Of a stretch of 64,000 bases of DNA, positions 1-9,703 are shown piece after piece. Origin of the DNA: a virus; IMG/VR virus record IMGVR_UViG_3300018875_000062, positions 1-64,000 of that record; one strand, 5' to 3'. The translations under genes and the position numbers were made by a program. Within the stretch, counting starts at the first letter, position 1, and each line of letters opens with the position of its first letter. The notes beneath the pieces are model-generated. The model saw only the letters and a program-made list of their open reading frames with translations. It was not told where the DNA came from and did not search any database.

Positions 1-2991
1 ATGAGCGTTGCATTCCGCAGCCATATCCTTCCAGAAGGTGTGCGTCTTGAGGTTGAGCAGCGCAAGCTCCTCTCGCGCAAGAAACTGAGCGTTTCCGAAT
101 GGGGGGCTCTTCCAGGCGAGCACGGCACGGCGGCGCGCGTTTTATTGGCAGCTGCCTTGCGTGAGGACGCTCGTGACTCTAGAGAAGCGATCACGCTCAC
201 GCATGAGGCTGCCGCGGCTCTCCCCGCCTCAATCGCTGCGATTGTTAACCTGCCTGGGCTGGCGCGGCTATCAGCGACGCTTTCGTTTGAAGGTCGCATC
301 GACACGCCTGACGGACGTATCCGCGTGCGCTGGTACGATCCGAACACAAGGCCCGTCCTCGCCACACGCACAGGGGCATTTGTGTCGGTGGGCGAGGAGA
401 CCGGCCGGCTCACGCCAATATTGTTTGCTCTGACTGAAGCAATCGATGCCTACAATGCGAGTGTTGGTCAGCCGATTGAGACACGGATCAGTCTTTGGCA
501 GCCTGTACAGGAGGCCCTGCGTCACGCGACTGGCGTCGAGGCCAAGGCGGACGAGTATCTCTCCAGCCTGACCATCTACCAGGCTGGATCGTTTGCCCTC
601 GATGTTCGTGAAACCAAGAATGGTCCCGACTTCGTTCCGGTTCTTATGAGCCGTGCCAAGGCAATGTCGCTGGAGGACAACGCGCCGGCAGCAGAGGATG
701 AGGGCGATGCTCCGGCGCCCGATCTGCGCGACGAGACGGTCGACGCGCTTCTGCCGCCTGAATTGCAGAAGCGGTTCGTCACCGAGCGCTTCGCGCAGGC
801 TTCCGCAACCCGCGACGCCTATGTTCTTGGGCGCAATGTCTTTGTCGTCCTTGATCCTGATCTGAAGACAGCGCTTGATGTAGTTCGCCGCATGCGCGCG
901 GCCCCTTTGGAGACACGGCGTACCTTTGTTCGCAACCCGCGCCCCGCAATCAGTGAGGCGCTCGGCCGTCAAGAGAGCGCGTCGATTGCCGCAAGCCTGT
1001 TCGTGGAGACACAGCAATATTCTGAGCGGGTTATGGGCTTGGGAATTTGGGAGCGCCCAGCTCTTCCCTGGCTTCAGAAGAAAGCGGGCCAATGGCTCCC
1101 CGAGGGAGTTGCCCTCAAGCTTGGTGATCGGACCGTCGCCTTGAGCAGCGAGGCTGTCGAGGAGCTCGTCACGCGCGTCGAAGCTGCCAAGAGCCAAGGA
1201 GTAGACACGATAACCGTCGAGGGCACCGCGCATCCCTTAGCAGAAATCGAAGCTGCTCTGGCCACCGTAATCCCACCTGCCAATCAAACCTCCCTCACGG
1301 AGCCGGTCGAAGAGGAGGCAACGCACGAGGCCTCTCCTCTCGGCTATACCGCGGTCGACGAACGCCAAGTCCTCATCATCAAGGAGAACCTAGAGGGCGT
1401 TGAGTACGAGGTGACGGCGCCGCAGCGGGTCGCTGCCATCTCCAAGGACATGCCCACCGCCTTGATGGCAGCCACGAAACCTAAGCCGCACCAGCACGAT
1501 GGGTTTACTTGGCTCGTGGATGCCTGGGTGTCAGGGTGGCCTGGCGTACTCCTGGCTGACGATATGGGCCTCGGCAAAACGTTTCAGGCGCTCGCGTTTT
1601 TGGCATGGATCCGAGCCAATAAGCGCAGTCCAGGCAGTGCAGCCCTAACCCCGCTCCAGCGCGGGCCTGTGTTGATTGTTGCCCCGACAGCTCTTCTCAA
1701 CAACTGGGTTGCGGAGGCGGAGCGGCACCTGACTCCTGGGGCGCTCGGGGATCGGGTCGATGCGTTTGGCAGCGGTCTTCGTCGACTCAAGCGTCCTAGG
1801 GACGAGCAATGGTCTCCTGAGGACGCCCTGGACATTGACGTTCTGCGAGATGCGGACTGGATTCTGACGACCTACGAGACGCTCGCCGACAATCACCGCG
1901 CATTCGCGCGGGTTGGGTACTCTCTCGCGGTCTTTGACGAAATGCAGAAGGTCAAGGACCCGCGTACCATCAACACTCATGCCGCGAAAGCGATCAACGC
2001 CGATTTTGTGCTGGGGCTCACCGGAACACCGATCGAGAACCGACTTGAGGATCTTTGGTGCATCATGGATCGGATCGCACCGGGCTATCTTGGCGACTTG
2101 AAGTCGTTCTCTGAGGCGCACAGTGACGAAAACCCTGAGAGCCTGAAGGCTCTCAAATCCAAGCTCGATACGCCCAGCGGGCGTCGGCCAGCCGCGATGC
2201 TGCGCCGTATGAAGGAAAGCCATATCCAGGGCTTGCCGACAAAAACGATCGCCCCCTACCCTACCGATATGCCAGGTCCCCAAGCGGAGGCCTATGCACA
2301 GGCTGTCCGTATAGCCCAGACCGGGGAGCGCACCCATGGCGCGATGCTCAAGGCAATCCATGCGCTACGGGGCATCTCGCTTCACCCTGACGGCGGCGAG
2401 ACTGTCGACCCTTATGACCCCAAAGCAGCCGCAGCCTGGATCAATCGATCGGCGCGTCTGATGCGAGCGACTGAAATCCTTAGAACAATCGAGAAGGCAG
2501 GCGAAAAAGCAATTGTGTTCATCGAGGATCGGGCTGTCCAGCGTGCCTTTGCTGGTATTGCGGCCACCTTATTCAAGCTCCCGATGGAACCCGCGATCAT
2601 CAATGGGGAAGTCCCCGGAGCCAAGCGCCAAGCGATCGTTGATCGTTTCCAAGCAGCTCCACCCGGCTTTGACCTCCTCGTGCTGTCCCCGAAAGCGGCT
2701 GGCATCGGATTGACGATTACCGCGGCCAATCACGTGGTGCACCTCAGCCGCTGGTGGAACCCTGCAGTGGAAGATCAATGCAACGATCGCGTTTATCGGA
2801 TCGGTCAGAACAAGCCGGTGACAATTCATCTGCCCATGGCGATTCACCCCGGCTTCCAGGCCGCGTCCTTTGATCGGACGCTTGATCAATTACTGACCCG
2901 AAAGCGCGAGCTCTCCCGGAATATGTTGGCGCCACCGGTTTCGGACGGCGATGTGGGGGCACTCTTTGGCGCCACAATCCAGGCGAGCTAG
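1..2991 (+). CDS. SNF2-family DNA helicase/translocase
   Basis: This is a 996-residue protein with a SNF2/Swi2 ATPase in its C-terminal half. Visible motifs are motif I (DDMGLGKT, about residue 520), a Walker B of the form DEMQ (about 647) in place of DEAH, motif III (LTGTPIENRLEDLW, about 680), and the helicase-C motifs ITAANHVVHLSRWWNP and DRVYRIGQ (about 900-940). Such enzymes translocate on double-stranded DNA and strip or remodel bound protein. The N-terminal 450 residues match no domain I can name. Large SNF2 proteins with an unassigned N-terminus occur in defence islands, including DISARM (DrmD), but the other DISARM genes are not seen here. The ATG is the first base of the window, so the true start and the upstream partners cannot be checked. 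Confidence 0.85.
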   Translation: MSVAFRSHILPEGVRLEVEQRKLLSRKKLSVSEWGALPGEHGTAARVLLAAALREDARDSREAITLTHEAAAALPASIAAIVNLPGLARLSATLSFEGRIDTPDGRIRVRWYDPNTRPVLATRTGAFVSVGEETGRLTPILFALTEAIDAYNASVGQPIETRISLWQPVQEALRHATGVEAKADEYLSSLTIYQAGSFALDVRETKNGPDFVPVLMSRAKAMSLEDNAPAAEDEGDAPAPDLRDETVDALLPPELQKRFVTERFAQASATRDAYVLGRNVFVVLDPDLKTALDVVRRMRAAPLETRRTFVRNPRPAISEALGRQESASIAASLFVETQQYSERVMGLGIWERPALPWLQKKAGQWLPEGVALKLGDRTVALSSEAVEELVTRVEAAKSQGVDTITVEGTAHPLAEIEAALATVIPPANQTSLTEPVEEEATHEASPLGYTAVDERQVLIIKENLEGVEYEVTAPQRVAAISKDMPTALMAATKPKPHQHDGFTWLVDAWVSGWPGVLLADDMGLGKTFQALAFLAWIRANKRSPGSAALTPLQRGPVLIVAPTALLNNWVAEAERHLTPGALGDRVDAFGSGLRRLKRPRDEQWSPEDALDIDVLRDADWILTTYETLADNHRAFARVGYSLAVFDEMQKVKDPRTINTHAAKAINADFVLGLTGTPIENRLEDLWCIMDRIAPGYLGDLKSFSEAHSDENPESLKALKSKLDTPSGRRPAAMLRRMKESHIQGLPTKTIAPYPTDMPGPQAEAYAQAVRIAQTGERTHGAMLKAIHALRGISLHPDGGETVDPYDPKAAAAWINRSARLMRATEILRTIEKAGEKAIVFIEDRAVQRAFAGIAATLFKLPMEPAIINGEVPGAKRQAIVDRFQAAPPGFDLLVLSPKAAGIGLTITAANHVVHLSRWWNPAVEDQCNDRVYRIGQNKPVTIHLPMAIHPGFQAASFDRTLDQLLTRKRELSRNMLAPPVSDGDVGALFGATIQAS

Positions 2992-3042
2992 CGTCGGCCA
3001 GGTGGGTCGGCACCCAAGAACAAAGAGGCGGAGATTACGATT

Positions 3043-3957
3043 GTGAAGGCGCTAGTCATTCGCGAGCCCTGGATTGATTTGATCCTGGAAGGCAAGAAAA
3101 CCTGGGAGCTCCGAACAAAGCCCACGTCCATTCGTGGACGCATCGCCCTTATTCGCCAGGGATCAGGTGAGATCGAAGGACTTGCCAACCTCGTGGATGT
3201 GCTTCCATCCCTTCGGCCGGAGGATCTTGCCGACTCCATCCCCTTCCACAGCGTCCCTGCCAGCCGGCATCACGAGGTTGCTGCCAATAACTGGTTGACG
3301 CCGTGGGTGTTGGTCGATGCCAAGCGCTTAGCCGCTCCGGTGCCCTATACTCACCCGTCAGGAGCCGTGACATGGGTCGATCTTGAGGCCTCCACCAGTT
3401 CGGCAGTTGAGCGCGGTCTTTTGAATGCCTCCCAGCCTCGAGCGATGCCTCAGTCATCACCTCTTACATCGCCAGGGGACACCGGGCGGACTTCCTCTCG
3501 TACAACTGTCTCCGATGCGACCAAGCCACCGAGAGCCAATGCGCCCAAGATCTCACCTGCACTTGAGACACAGCTCGTCGTAATCGCTGAGGAGCGCAGC
3601 TTCTCCGTCAAACCACTCGTTAGCTCGCAAACCAAAATGCGGGAATTCTCAATTCGGAAGAGCGGCACCCAACGATTTGTGTTCGTCGATCGAATGCCCG
3701 CGTCAGATCCGCAGTTTCGGGTGTTCATCGAGCCGTCGATTGATAAACTTATAGAGCAAAAGGTTGTGAGGATCCCAGGCGTATCGCGGTTCCACAGTCG
3801 GACGCGCGGGGATCATCTCTTTCGGCACAGCGCCTTCCGCGCCTTTGCTCCCCTGGATCCGGTGGAAGGCGAGCCCGCTGCTCATGGTTGGCTTGTTGAG
3901 TCCAGCCATGCCGATACAGCCTTTGCAGCCTTCCTGACCTGCATCCGGTCAGCCTAG
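3043..3957 (+). CDS. ASCH-domain protein with unassigned C-terminal domain
   Basis: This 304-residue protein starts at GTG behind a GAGGCGGAG ribosome site. Residues 1 to about 110 look like an ASCH (PUA-like) domain: the opening KALVIREPWIDLILEGKKTWE carries the typical pattern of a strand followed by I..GKKTWElR, and RIALIRQGSGEIEGLANL follows. ASCH domains bind RNA or modified nucleotides and often sit beside defence or modification genes. A low-complexity linker (about 110-180) leads to a C-terminal block of about 120 residues that I cannot assign. It lies 51 bp after the SNF2 gene on the same strand and is probably co-transcribed with it. A role in reading a modified base is an inference. 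Confidence 0.7.
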   Translation: MKALVIREPWIDLILEGKKTWELRTKPTSIRGRIALIRQGSGEIEGLANLVDVLPSLRPEDLADSIPFHSVPASRHHEVAANNWLTPWVLVDAKRLAAPVPYTHPSGAVTWVDLEASTSSAVERGLLNASQPRAMPQSSPLTSPGDTGRTSSRTTVSDATKPPRANAPKISPALETQLVVIAEERSFSVKPLVSSQTKMREFSIRKSGTQRFVFVDRMPASDPQFRVFIEPSIDKLIEQKVVRIPGVSRFHSRTRGDHLFRHSAFRAFAPLDPVEGEPAAHGWLVESSHADTAFAAFLTCIRSA

Positions 3958-3967
3958 AGCAGGCTGG

Positions 3968-6067
3968 TCAAAGAAGACCGGCCTCTGCAAGGTAGGGTGA
4001 TGGGGAGGCAACCTGATCGCCAATTCGGCCGCTCATGGTAATCATGAGCCGGCGCTTGGCTCGCGTCATCGCTACGTAAAACAACCGTCGCTCACTCTCT
4101 TTCTGTTCGACCGTCTCGGCCCGCCGCAGCGGCCAAATGCCATCGTTCGCGTCGAGAATGATGACCGTGTCGAATTCCTTTCCCTTGGCACGAAGTGCCG
4201 TCATCAGGTGGACCGGTCGCTTCCACACCTCACCGGCGGCTCCTGAGTCGTCGTCCTCGCCCGGCAGTTTCACGAGAGTCTCGCGGGCGCTATCGAGGTC
4301 GTCCAAGAACTGCTGGAAGTCATCCCCATAACGGCCCGCAAATTCCGCGAGGTACAAGAACGGAGGATCAGTGTAGAAGATATCCTCTTGCGATTTCCCA
4401 TAGTCTTGGTTGAGTCCGGCAAAGTGGTCACCAAGCGCGTAGATGGCATCCTTGACGGAAGGGGCTCCAAGCAGCGCGCGTAAGGAAGAGGCAAACGCGC
4501 TGCTGGCGTTCCCATCGTCATTGGTGCCCTTCAGCGATCCGCGGTAACTCACCAGCGCTTGGATCGCATCCTCATAGGTCTTTGGCCTGCTGGAGCGTAA
4601 GTAACTAGCGAGGGGCTCCCGTTCAGCCTTCTTCAACGGAAAGCGCTTGACCAGATCACAGAGTCTGACGACGTCTTCGACGATAGTCGGCGAGCGAAAT
4701 CCGACACGAGCCATTGCGCAGGTTTGGAGGGCATGGCGCAACTTTTCGAACGCACCGCTCATGAAGACTTGGAGATCCTCGGCGGCACAGAAGGGAAGAT
4801 CCTGGCTGGCCATCAGGACTTGGTATGGGATGAGCTGCGCACGCTTTCGAGAGAGGATAGCGATCTTGGCACCTGGCCTCTCGCTAGACAGAAATCCACG
4901 CACCTCGTTCATGACTGCGTCGATCGACTCGACGAATTTCTCTCGTCGGACGATCTCGACCTGTGCATCAACCTCCTGCATGGGAATGACGCGCTTCGCC
5001 TCGCGTCGCTGGTTATTGACGATGAGACGCTGGGAGGCGGCAACTAAGTTGCGTGGGCAGCGGTAGTTCCGCTCCAATATATAGGTCGTGAACGAGCGCC
5101 CGAAGTGTTGCTCCGGAAACAGGATGTAGTGAGGCGTTGCTCCGCGCCATTCGAAGATCGCCTGATCGTCATCACCGACGATCGTGAGTTCGGCCTTATG
5201 CAGGTCGACGATTTGGCGGATGAGCGCGAGGTCTAGAGGATTGATGTCCTGAAACTCGTCGACAAGGACGTGCGTGAAGCGAGAGCCGCCAGTCGGGTGG
5301 CGGGCATCTGCGATTTGGCGGCGTACGTCCAGAAAGGCGACGTACTTCTGATCCTCCAGGGTAAAGAGCGCCTGTTCGATGAGCGATCGACAGCAGTCGA
5401 CCCAGAAGGGAAACATTGTCTCGACAAACGTCTCGATGCGGCGGTCCTTGAGGATCTCGCACTCGACGAGCTTGTCGATCATTTCGTCGATCTGCCACAG
5501 CAAGCCAAGGCGGATCAGATGATCGACCTGATCGTTTGCGGCCCAGATCGTTTTGGCTTCGTGATCGAACCCAAGCGATTTCAGGCGATCGATGAGATTC
5601 ATCAGGATTTTGTCCACCACATAGGGCTGGGCCTTCATCGCCTTCTCGATAGCCGGGTACTTTCGCCATATGGGTTGGAGCGTATTCTGTGCACAGCGGC
5701 TCCGATCGGCTTCAGTCGCAAGAATTCTCGGGCTGTGGTGGTTGGCCCGTATCCGTCTGAAGCCCCAGCCATTCAGCGTGACGACTTCAACGGCATTCGA
5801 CACTCCTACAAAATCACGACTGGCCAGACGGGCTCGTAGTTCGTCCCTCGCTGCACGAGTGAACGTCACGACCAGAAAGCGTCCCTTTCCGTCTGCTCGA
5901 TTATGAAGTTCAGCGCATCGCCAGAGGAGCGATTGGGTTTTGCCGCTTCCTGCTGGCGCCAAGAGGCGAAGGTTTCCAGCTGGAGCTTTACAGAAACGCA
6001 GTTGGTATTCGTCAAGCTGCTGGTGAGAAACCTCGCTCCCCGCCACATTGTAACCAGTACTGCTCAC
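3968..6067 (-). CDS. UvrD/PcrA-like superfamily 1 helicase
   Basis: This 699-residue protein carries the full set of UvrD-like motifs: Walker A APAGSGKT (K43), VTFTRAARDELRARL (Ia), VDEFQDINPLDL (II, about 268), GDDDQAIFEWRGA (III, about 300), NYRCP (IV), TALRAKGKEFDTVII (V) and LFYVAMTRAKRRLMI (VI, about 665). It is predicted to be an ATP-dependent 3'-5' DNA translocase or helicase. At about 700 residues with no C-terminal nuclease it matches the size of standalone UvrD-type enzymes in defence loci. It starts at GTG, and its 3' end lies 10 bp from the convergent ASCH gene. A TATAAT box lies 21 bp upstream of the start. Confidence 0.85.
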   Translation of the reverse strand: MSSTGYNVAGSEVSHQQLDEYQLRFCKAPAGNLRLLAPAGSGKTQSLLWRCAELHNRADGKGRFLVVTFTRAARDELRARLASRDFVGVSNAVEVVTLNGWGFRRIRANHHSPRILATEADRSRCAQNTLQPIWRKYPAIEKAMKAQPYVVDKILMNLIDRLKSLGFDHEAKTIWAANDQVDHLIRLGLLWQIDEMIDKLVECEILKDRRIETFVETMFPFWVDCCRSLIEQALFTLEDQKYVAFLDVRRQIADARHPTGGSRFTHVLVDEFQDINPLDLALIRQIVDLHKAELTIVGDDDQAIFEWRGATPHYILFPEQHFGRSFTTYILERNYRCPRNLVAASQRLIVNNQRREAKRVIPMQEVDAQVEIVRREKFVESIDAVMNEVRGFLSSERPGAKIAILSRKRAQLIPYQVLMASQDLPFCAAEDLQVFMSGAFEKLRHALQTCAMARVGFRSPTIVEDVVRLCDLVKRFPLKKAEREPLASYLRSSRPKTYEDAIQALVSYRGSLKGTNDDGNASSAFASSLRALLGAPSVKDAIYALGDHFAGLNQDYGKSQEDIFYTDPPFLYLAEFAGRYGDDFQQFLDDLDSARETLVKLPGEDDDSGAAGEVWKRPVHLMTALRAKGKEFDTVIILDANDGIWPLRRAETVEQKESERRLFYVAMTRAKRRLMITMSGRIGDQVASPSPYLAEAGLL

Positions 6068-6087
6068 AGCGCCCGCCCCACTTGACC

Positions 6088-6116
6088 ATTATATTAGACG
6101 AAATCTTCTCTAGAAA
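6088..6116 (-). promoter_or_regulatory. Candidate promoter of the UvrD-like gene
   Basis: Read on the minus strand, an exact TATAAT (6093 to 6088) lies about 21 bp before the GTG at 6067, with a weak TTTCTA 17 bp further upstream. The surrounding gap (6068-6244) is AT-rich and otherwise empty. The -10 is convincing and the -35 is poor. Confidence 0.4.
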
Positions 6117-6244
6117 TCCTGATTTGTTTCAGCACCTATCTCAACCACGAAGTTTCACGATCTCCTCGTTCGTGCTGGCTGGCTGGTGCCTCTCACCCGG
6201 AGACGCTTACCCTTGAAAGGCTAACCGCAACGCAATGATCGGTG

Positions 6245-7447
6245 TCACTCTTTGGCGAATCTGACCAACGCCGCCGTTTTGGGGTCATAGATGTACCCCG
6301 TGATCGTACCGTCCTTGATCCGATCGACCGCCTCATCGATCACGAAGAGCGGAACGAGGAACCACTCACGCGGTACCACCGGCTGCCCGAAGCGATCCTT
6401 GATTTCGATGTCGAGCCGCGCTGCGCCGAAGATCCGGTGAATGAGATTCTCAAGCCTGGTGCGGCTGATGTTGTAGAGCTCATAGGTCGCGGCGATCTCC
6501 ACGTCGGCCATGAGGAAGGTCGGGTCGAGCTTGGCGTTCGCCAACCGACGCTCCAAATCGCCTCCCGTCACCCCGATCTTATGAAGAACGTCGCGGTTGG
6601 CTGCGACGACGGGATGGTCGGACTTGCTGCGCAGAACGTAGATCGTGCCGCTCGCTTCGTCACCGTTGCCCGTTTGGTCGGCGAAAAGCGGCCCCGCAGT
6701 CGGGTCTGTGATGCGCCTTCCAGACTCGTCCTTGTAGAGAGCTCTTTGCAATGAACGTAAAAGCAGGTTGCTTTCGGTTCCGTTCGAGTAGATCACTCGA
6801 AGCCGGGCGTCGAACTCGCCATTCGGCGCTTTGAACGTCTCACCAACCTCAGCCACGTAAGCCATCTGACCGCCCAGGATGAAGAGGTTCCCCTGGACGA
6901 TATCCGCCTTGAGGAAGCCTGCGTCCTTGACGAACGGGCGGGTGGCTCGGATACCGGTATCCAGCTCCTTCTGGACCTGCTTGAACAAGGGCTCGAATCG
7001 CTCGAAGTCTTCGCACCTCTGACGATTGGCAACTTCCTCCGCTGCACGCTTTTCGACGCTCGGACGAACATGCTTCAGCTCAGTGATATTCGAGCCGCCC
7101 GCGATATCACTAAGCTCGGCGAGAAGCTCATCCTCGTCCATGGTTTCGGCGCTGGCGGTTGATGCCGCCTCAGCGCCGACAAGCAAACCCTGATGGTCGA
7201 GGGGCTTCAAAAGCGTTCGGCACTCCTCCAGCTCCCGCATGCGGTCAAGGCGCACGGCGTAGAGCCTTTCGAAAATGTCCCCATCTTCGCTGTGCGAGGG
7301 CAGGCGGCCGTGCTGCTCGACAAAGCGCTGCACCTCCTCGAACCCAGCGATGATGCGCTCCTCCCGGGGAGAGCGCCCGCCCTTCTTCGCCGGCTGGGCG
7401 AAATCGTCCAGTTCGGCGCGAAGGTCATCGAGATCGAAATCACTCAT
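6245..7447 (-). CDS. GIY-YIG nuclease (T5orf172/MUG113 type)
   Basis: This 400-residue protein begins at ATG 7447, which sits in an ATGAGTGA overlap with the stop codon of the helicase gene, so translation is probably coupled. The C-terminal third (about 267-390) has a GIY-YIG nuclease pattern of the T5orf172 kind: GTIYVLRSKS, then HKIGVTGGDLERRLANA, then RLENLIHRIFGAARL and REWFLVP, which supply the usual strand, arginine and glutamate positions. The N-terminal 250 residues are charged and helical and match nothing I know. As the last gene of the methyltransferase-helicase operon it is the most likely DNA-cleaving component. The methyltransferase has no nuclease motif that I can see. Confidence 0.8.
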   Translation of the reverse strand: MSDFDLDDLRAELDDFAQPAKKGGRSPREERIIAGFEEVQRFVEQHGRLPSHSEDGDIFERLYAVRLDRMRELEECRTLLKPLDHQGLLVGAEAASTASAETMDEDELLAELSDIAGGSNITELKHVRPSVEKRAAEEVANRQRCEDFERFEPLFKQVQKELDTGIRATRPFVKDAGFLKADIVQGNLFILGGQMAYVAEVGETFKAPNGEFDARLRVIYSNGTESNLLLRSLQRALYKDESGRRITDPTAGPLFADQTGNGDEASGTIYVLRSKSDHPVVAANRDVLHKIGVTGGDLERRLANAKLDPTFLMADVEIAATYELYNISRTRLENLIHRIFGAARLDIEIKDRFGQPVVPREWFLVPLFVIDEAVDRIKDGTITGYIYDPKTAALVRFAKE

Positions 7448-9494
7448 AACGGCCCTCATCCTTGAACCGCACGAAGGCAGCAGCACCCTCGGCCATGCGC
7501 TTCTCCCAGGCATCGGTCGAGGTGATGGACGGCAGCCGCCCCCGCTCCTTCTTGAAACGGACCGCACGCATCGCCAGCTCCTTCGCCTCCTCCGGAGAAA
7601 GGCTCGTCCGCTTGCCGGCGATGATCGCCGCAACCTGCTTGAGGCTGTCCTCGCTCATCGTCTTGGCAAGAATGGCATAAGCCTCGCCGAAGGGATTGAT
7701 CCGGTCGATCAGGTCGATATCGAGTTCGCGCACGCTCAGGGCGAACTGGCGGACGCCATCGATGAGGGCCGTGTTCCCGCCCGTCTCGGGGTCGGTCCTA
7801 CCCAACGCGGTTTCCTTGGCCTTCTGGGTCAGATTGAGGGCGGCGATGGCATGCTGCCTGACTGCCTCTTGGTCCTCGCTGTCCAGTTCGGGGTACTTGT
7901 CCTTGATGATCTTTCCTAACCGCAGCTGAGTCAGCTCCTCGGGCACGAGCTCCGGGTCGAACAGGCCGCGCTCGATGGCGCTCTTTTCCTGCACGAAGGC
8001 GGCGATCACCTCGTTGAGGTCCTCACGGCAGATGCGCGCGGCTTCCGGGCTTTTGGGTTCGGCAAGGCCCTTGATCTCGATCTGGAACTGGCCGCTTGCC
8101 TCGTTGAAGCCGACATTGCACTTGTCCGGGTCATAGCCACCCTCACCATAGTCGAAGCCAGGGGTGGGCCCGCTGTTCGGCTGCTTGGGCTTGAACTCGA
8201 AGCGCGGTGCCAGAACCTGCTCCATGAGAAGGCTCGCCGCGATGGCCTTGAGGGTGTCGTTCACCGCCTCCGTGACGGCCTGTTCGGATGCATCCGGCTC
8301 CGCGATCAAGTTGGTGAAGCGGGCGCGGGTCTTGCCCGGCGCGTCGCGGGTGGCGCGACCGATGATCTGCACGATCTCAGTCAGGCTTGAGCGATAGCCA
8401 ACCGTCAATGCATGCTCGCACCAGATCCAGTCGAAGCCCTCCTTGGCCATGCCAAGCGCGATGATGATGTCGACATGGTCCCGGTTGTTCTTCTGCGCCG
8501 GGTCTTTCAGCGCGGCGGAGACCCGCTCGCGCTTGGCGGGCTCGTCATCGACCAGATCGGCGATCCTGAGCACACGGCCCTCCGGCGTCTTCACCAGCTG
8601 GAAGCCGGTCGCTGGGTCAGTACCCTGCCACTCGCCTAGCGCCTCGATGATGTGCTCGACCTCCCGGATCTTGTCTTTCGTGCTCTCGCGGGAATTGACG
8701 TTAGGGATATGGACGATCGTCTTCTCGGCCGGGTCCAAAACCTTAAGGATGTCGTCGGCGTAGGAGCCGGAGTAGAAGAAATAGCCGATATCGAGCTGCT
8801 TCAGGTGCTCGTAGCCGTTCAGCTGCTCGTAATAGGTGTAGGTGACGGTGTCGAACTTCGCCTCGTCCTGCGGGGCTAGAACCGCCTCGGCATCGCCCCG
8901 GAAGTAGGATCCCGTCATCGCCACGATATGCACGCGGTCGCGGGCGATGAACTGGCCGAGGTGCGTCCCGAGCTTGTTGTCCGGGTTGGCCGAGACATGG
9001 TGGAACTCGTCCACGGCGATCAGCCGGTCGTCGAAAGCCTCGATCCCGAATTTGTCGACCGCGAAGCGGAAGGTGGCGTGGGTGCAGACCAGCACCTTGT
9101 CCTGGCTTTCGAGGAATGCGCCGACCGCATTGACCTTGCCGCCGTTGTCGCCGCCGGGGGCATCGCAGAGGTTCCATTTCGGGGCGACTTTCCAGTCCGC
9201 CCAGAATCCGAACCTGGTCAGCGGCTCGTCGTGGAAGCTGGAGCCGATGGATTTTTCCGGAACCACGATGATCGCCTGCTTGAGCCCCTGGTTGTGGAGC
9301 TTGTCAAGGGCGATGAACATGAGCGCGCGGCTCTTGCCTGAAGCAGGAGGCGACTTGATCAGAAGATACTGCTCTCCGCGCTTCTCATAGGCGCGCTCCT
9401 GCATCGGCCGCATGCCGAGCTCGTTCGCCTTGGCCGAGCGGCCGTTGTGAGCATAAGCGACCGAGACGGAGGGGGCTTTCTTATGATCGGTCAT
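7440..9494 (-). CDS. DEAD/DEAH-box (Res-type) helicase
   Basis: This 684-residue superfamily 2 ATPase has Walker A SPPASGKSRA (K54), Walker B VDEFHHVS (about 160), motif III MTGSYFRGDAE, and a motif VI region IIGRATRDAPGKTRA (about 380). This style resembles the ATPase subunits of type III and other multi-gene restriction systems. The C-terminal 280 residues are a partner-specific extension that I cannot assign. The start ATG overlaps the stop of the 70-residue gene (ATGA), and the stop overlaps the GIY-YIG start, so all sit on one message. It is predicted to translocate or unwind DNA for the nuclease downstream. Confidence 0.85.
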   Translation of the reverse strand: MTDHKKAPSVSVAYAHNGRSAKANELGMRPMQERAYEKRGEQYLLIKSPPASGKSRALMFIALDKLHNQGLKQAIIVVPEKSIGSSFHDEPLTRFGFWADWKVAPKWNLCDAPGGDNGGKVNAVGAFLESQDKVLVCTHATFRFAVDKFGIEAFDDRLIAVDEFHHVSANPDNKLGTHLGQFIARDRVHIVAMTGSYFRGDAEAVLAPQDEAKFDTVTYTYYEQLNGYEHLKQLDIGYFFYSGSYADDILKVLDPAEKTIVHIPNVNSRESTKDKIREVEHIIEALGEWQGTDPATGFQLVKTPEGRVLRIADLVDDEPAKRERVSAALKDPAQKNNRDHVDIIIALGMAKEGFDWIWCEHALTVGYRSSLTEIVQIIGRATRDAPGKTRARFTNLIAEPDASEQAVTEAVNDTLKAIAASLLMEQVLAPRFEFKPKQPNSGPTPGFDYGEGGYDPDKCNVGFNEASGQFQIEIKGLAEPKSPEAARICREDLNEVIAAFVQEKSAIERGLFDPELVPEELTQLRLGKIIKDKYPELDSEDQEAVRQHAIAALNLTQKAKETALGRTDPETGGNTALIDGVRQFALSVRELDIDLIDRINPFGEAYAILAKTMSEDSLKQVAAIIAGKRTSLSPEEAKELAMRAVRFKKERGRLPSITSTDAWEKRMAEGAAAFVRFKDEGRYE

Positions 9495-9703
9495 GCGCGG
9501 CGCTCCTCGGCAAAGTGTTTCTCGAAGGCCTTCACGCTGCCATAGGTCTCGGCTACGCGGGTCTGGACTTTGCGCATCATGTCGGATCCGCGTTCGGGCC
9601 AGCCATGGTGTTCGAACATGGCAGCGAAGCCGCCGAATTTACCCTGAGCGATCTCGGCGATGATCTTTGCATCACCCCCAGGCTTGTATGTGTTTGCTTT
9701 CAC
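9491..9703 (-). CDS. Small unknown protein coupled to methyltransferase and helicase genes
   Basis: This is a 70-residue protein starting at GTG. GTGA overlaps the methyltransferase stop and its own stop overlaps the helicase ATG, so it is translationally coupled on both sides. It is basic, with KIIAEIAQGKFGGFAAMFEHH in its first half and a helical VQTRVAETYGSVKAFEKHF segment at the end. No known domain is recognised. The tight coupling argues that it is a real structural or regulatory subunit of the system and not a chance ORF. Confidence 0.7.
   Translation of the reverse strand: MKANTYKPGGDAKIIAEIAQGKFGGFAAMFEHHGWPERGSDMMRKVQTRVAETYGSVKAFEKHFAEERRA

Noticed and set aside
271-1233. Minus-strand frame of 320 codons
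   Set aside because: It is antisense to the SNF2 helicase, with no ribosome site or motif.
1-2991. DISARM system
   Set aside because: Only an SNF2 helicase is present; no DrmA, DrmB or DrmC-like gene is seen in the window.
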